Source of the DNA: Eulemur rufifrons
Lineage: Eukaryota > Chordata > Mammalia > Primates > Lemuridae
Length of the DNA stretch: 64,000 nucleotides
Direction of reading: 5' to 3'
Assembly (NCBI RefSeq): GCF_041146395.1
Contig: NC_090990.1
Location: forward strand, 41,240,001 to 41,304,000
The position numbers and the translations under genes were made by a program. The notes under the pieces are model-generated. The model was not told the origin of the DNA, ran no database searches, and saw only the letters and a list, made by a program, of their open reading frames with translations. Below, in pieces: positions 60,405-64,000 of the stretch (within the stretch, counting starts at the first letter, position 1; each line of letters opens with the position of its first letter).

Positions 60405-63400
60405 ATCCTCTTTGTAACAGCCTGTTTTTGGCCGTGACCCTCAAAGATAGAAGTTCTTGAGGTAGGAGCCAAGACTTTTTGTTCCTCGTTGAAAGCTTAG
60501 CACTTGACAAGCTAATGTAGCCCCTCTGTGAGTCAGTCCCGATATTAAATAACAAAGTATTAATACATATTTCTAAGATTTTCCAGATTAGGTGACATAT
60601 CCTTGATTTATTAGTGAGCTTGTAAAGTATAATCAAAAATCTAACAAGATTGATCAGGATATGCAGGACATTTAGTTAGAAATAAGACAGAAGTAGGATC
60701 TGAGTTTACAAGAGCTGACACTCAGAATGTATTACTGTAATATAAACTTACCCATCCACTCCCATTAGAAAAGGTAAACATGTTTCACTTTGCAACTGTG
60801 TCAATAACCAAGGGGCAGAAAAGGATCCCGTAAGAAAATATTTGGGCTTCATAATTAAAAATCAACATGAGATGAAGACCCCAAATAAGCCAAGCAATCA
60901 CTTGCCTCTTAGCTCACGCCTTGATCCTCTCACCAGACTCACCTGGTTAGAATTTTTCATGGAGGGTGACTTTGAGGAAAAAAATGCCCAGTCAAGCAAA
61001 ACTGCAAATTAATTTGCATTTATGTTACCAAGTGTGTATCCTGACAGTTTGTCTGCAAAGGAGTCTGAAGGAAAAGTGAAACCTTAAATGTCATGAACAG
61101 GAAAGTTGACCACTTTGGATACAATAAAATTAGTACCTTCTGGGAAATTAAGTTCAGTTACAAAAGGATACTAAGTGTAAACAGTTGATGGCATCAGATA
61201 ATATGAATAGTTATTCATTTGGAGATGCTGGGATTTTAAAACGTCTTAAACTCAGCATTTAGGTGGCTGTTATGTACTAGAGATATGGGGATGAGGATAC
61301 ACTCTCTTCCACTGAGATTATATGGTTACAGCATAATGCATGTTATAACCAAGTGCAATGGGAATGTACATGCTGGAGAAATTAGTTTTCTTGTCATTGT
61401 GGGTGGGAGTGGTTATGGAAAATTTGATATGTATTTCTAGGTATAAAGTAGGCACAAGATGCATCACTCTGCTCTTTGATAGAAAAATATTTAGCTCGAA
61501 CTCCTGTCTCACAAGATGAGAAACTCATTGCCCTTCTAATCTATTTAGGATTCTTAAGAGGGAGCATTCTGGGGAGGTTGATATTTTTCCTGGCTAACGA
61601 TGGCTATGGGTTCCTAATTCTAATGAATCAAGCCACTTCAATCCCCTGGCTCTTATACATGCCGTCCCTTTTTCCACATTGCATCATCCCCGCACTGAAA
61701 ACCACCCCATACTTCACTCACAATGCCACTGACACCAGCCGTGGGCAGTACCAGACTTTTCCTAAATGGCTGGAAGATGGATGGGTTTCATATAGCATCA
61801 GTCACAGTATCAACCTGAGTATTTAAGTATTCTTATTCTCTAGTCTTATTCATTTGGCCACTAGGAGTTTTGACTATCTAGTTGAAGAGGTGCTATGTTT
61901 CAGAGGATAATGGCATAACACGGCAGAACAGGGGCATGGGGATTGGAGGAAATCTTTCCAAGCCTTGGACCTGTTCTGATCTGTACCATCATGGACAAGT
62001 GCTAAGCCTCTGTCCTCAAACTGACAATGTGGACATGACCAGCCATAGAGTTAAAGGATTTGATGAAATGGGGTAGAGGCACATCCACAAACAGACAGGG
62101 ATAGAACAGTTTAGGAAGAGATTGAAGCAATCTGTCAGGCTGTGGCCCAATGTGGCCCGTAGACAAACAGGGGTATGTTTTTTGGCATACTCATACTTTT
62201 TAAAGACTAGTTTTAAACATTTGAGAGAATTGGAGCATTTCCCATGAAAGTCTGGGTGGTTCAGCATTTTGAAAGGTCACATCTAAGAAAGTTAGGCCTG
62301 CTTTCTCTCTTCCTGGCAACAATTGACTAGGGCTTTAGTAACAGCTGCCCCATCATACTGGGTCAGCTTTGGACCCCCATCAGCTTTTGCAACTGCAGCT
62401 CCCATCCTGTGATTCCAGGGACCACACTGTGGAAGGCAATTCAGAACATCTGGCCAAGTAAGAATGCAGGGAGTCATGAAAATATCAGGACCAAGCCATT
62501 GAAATTGAGATTCTCCTAGAACCTCTAAATCACATGATTTCTAGAATAATGTAATGGTAGGGGGTAAAGGGTAGTTAAAGGTAGGGAAAGACTGAAAAAA
62601 TCTACGTTAGGGCCAAACTCAGCAATCCTGTGAGTCACTCAGGCCTAGCTGACCTGTTCAGTGCAGGTTTTTATAGCAACAAGAGCTTTAGTTTTCAGTT
62701 TCGAGCAGTCTATTAAGTTCCTTCTTGCCCTGTTTCCTCTTATCTTATCAAAACACAACTTCAGCGGCTGGAGAATGCAGGTAGGTAGGGGCCCGTCTAA
62801 TGATTCCTTCCATATGTGGGTTATTTCATTTTCCAAGGGACCCTAGGGTTTGGGAAAACTACTTGTCCAGTGTAATCACCTATGAGCTAGTATAAACTAA
62901 AGCTTTGCTGCAATTCATTAGCCACTAACATGCCAAAAGGAAAAAAAAGGTTTAAAGAAACCAAGAAAAGAACCATTTGAGATTCTAATCTAAAGTTCCT
63001 TTTGAACATGTTTGGGGTTTAAAAAAATAGATCTATATCTATCAGCATCCATGCAACATCTTGTACAGTGATATTTTAAAGCTATATGGCTTAGATGAGC
63101 CCACATTTCCAGGGCAGCCCTAGAATGGGTTTTAGCAGCAAACCTCTGATCCCCAGGAATACTGGTGCTCAAAACCCTCACGAGAAATCAAAGTGTTAGC
63201 TCTTAGTTTTGCTCTAGATTCCAGATTTTCTAAAACATCTTTTGGACATGGAAAGTTGATATGACCCAAGAAAGCAGATGAATCTCTTTCCTGTAATTTA
63301 AATAGTCATCACGTTAGTGCTGAGCAGTTTCCTAAAAGTCAGCAACCCTTTCCTTTTAGAATTAGGGAAAAAGAAATTCACTCATTTAGCAAGCCCTGGA

Positions 63401-64000
63401 GTCCTTGCTTGTGGCACTGTGACATAGTGGGAAGAGAACCCTTATATAGTAGGTACAGGGCAAGGAGTGGAATCAGTACTAGAGAGAAGTGTCACAGACA
63501 TGTCTAATCTGGGCCAGTGGAAGGTCCGAGAAGTGACAACTATGTAGAGATCCTAAGGATGAATAGGCATTGAGTATGCAAAAGCAAGTCAAGTGGGAGT
63601 TGGGTTACTGACCTGCCAGGGTATGAAGAGTTAGGAGATCGGGCTTCTGGGCACAGGCCGAGGGACGCTCTGTGCAGTGTTCCTTATTCCCACATCCCTC
63701 CAAGCTAGTTTTAGGATCTTGCTACTCCTATTTCTGGATTTCTGACTATCTCCAAACCTTTCCGTACACTGTGCTATCCTAGGCATTGCAAATTCTTAAT
63801 TTTACTCCCAAGCCCAGTGTCTGTCACAGACTATGATTACTGAGATTTGTTTTGTCACATTTGTTTGCTTGCTTTCTAGTAGAAATGCTAATTGACAAAA
63901 TCTTCCAAAAGATTCTTCAAATCTAATTGAAAAAATCAAAAGGAATTCCCTCATTTGGGCTTTAACTCAACTTTTCCATTTTACACTGGCTGTCAGAGAA
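60405..64000. other. No gene or clear repeat recognised
   Basis: The last 3.6 kb has no repeat I can place and only short ORFs (a 116-codon plus-strand ORF at 61476-61826 lacks any domain). This and 26.98-29.2 kb are the largest stretches without assigned mobile elements. Confidence 0.4.

Overview
This is a mammalian nuclear DNA window, almost certainly from a strepsirrhine primate (lemur, loris or galago group). The best evidence is the two Alu elements (233-566 and 22138-22436). They carry the strepsirrhine right-arm wording 'gtggcgtcagcctagctcacagcaacc' (or its complement), and the first also has the AT-rich linker between the arms. LINE-1 3' ends of a type not seen in human L1 point the same way (32778-33002, 50475-50707, 54121-54365). 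Nothing here looks prokaryotic or organellar.

No intact protein-coding gene, RNA gene or CpG island could be recognised. The window reads as intergenic or deep-intronic DNA built from repeats of different ages. The oldest layer is L2 and MIR fragments spread across the window. Above it lie degraded L1 copies (9340-10690, 12441-15937, 20390-22705, 40246-43660), MLT1-type solo LTRs (4880-5108, 10844-11205, 25627-26003, 31300-31671), hAT DNA transposon remains (8467-8834, 16684-17094) and an ERV-L pol fossil (35800-38640, minus strand). The youngest layer is the two Alus and two 5'-truncated L1 insertions (18007-19583 and 48542-50707), all with target-site duplications still readable.

Region by region: 1-9 kb has an Alu, an L2 reverse-transcriptase remnant, MIRs, an MLT1 and a hAT transposase C-terminal fossil. 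9-16 kb is mostly antisense L1, with an MLT1 nested in an older repeat. 16-23 kb has a hAT non-autonomous element, GC-rich L1-5'UTR-like sequence, a TSD-flanked L1 with a MER30-like element inside it, then a sense L1 interrupted by an Alu. 23-35 kb is repeat-poorer and includes about 2.2 kb of AT-rich DNA (27.0-29.2 kb) that no repeat family I know explains. 35-39 kb has a candidate exon-like ORF next to the ERV-L fossil. 39-51 kb has two L1s, an L2 and a small retroposed LTR-like 3' end. 51-64 kb has L2 and MIR pieces, a possible MaLR internal fragment, an ERV LTR with 24-bp tandem repeats, and a largely featureless last 3.6 kb.

I found no clear undescribed biological system. The best leads are the exon-like ORF at 35510-35785, the retroposed LTR-like fragment at 47923-48094, the LTR enhancer-like triplication at 56175-56245, the hAT transposase fossil at 8467-8834, and the unexplained 27-29 kb block. 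Repeat family names are from memory of consensus sequences and were not checked by search.
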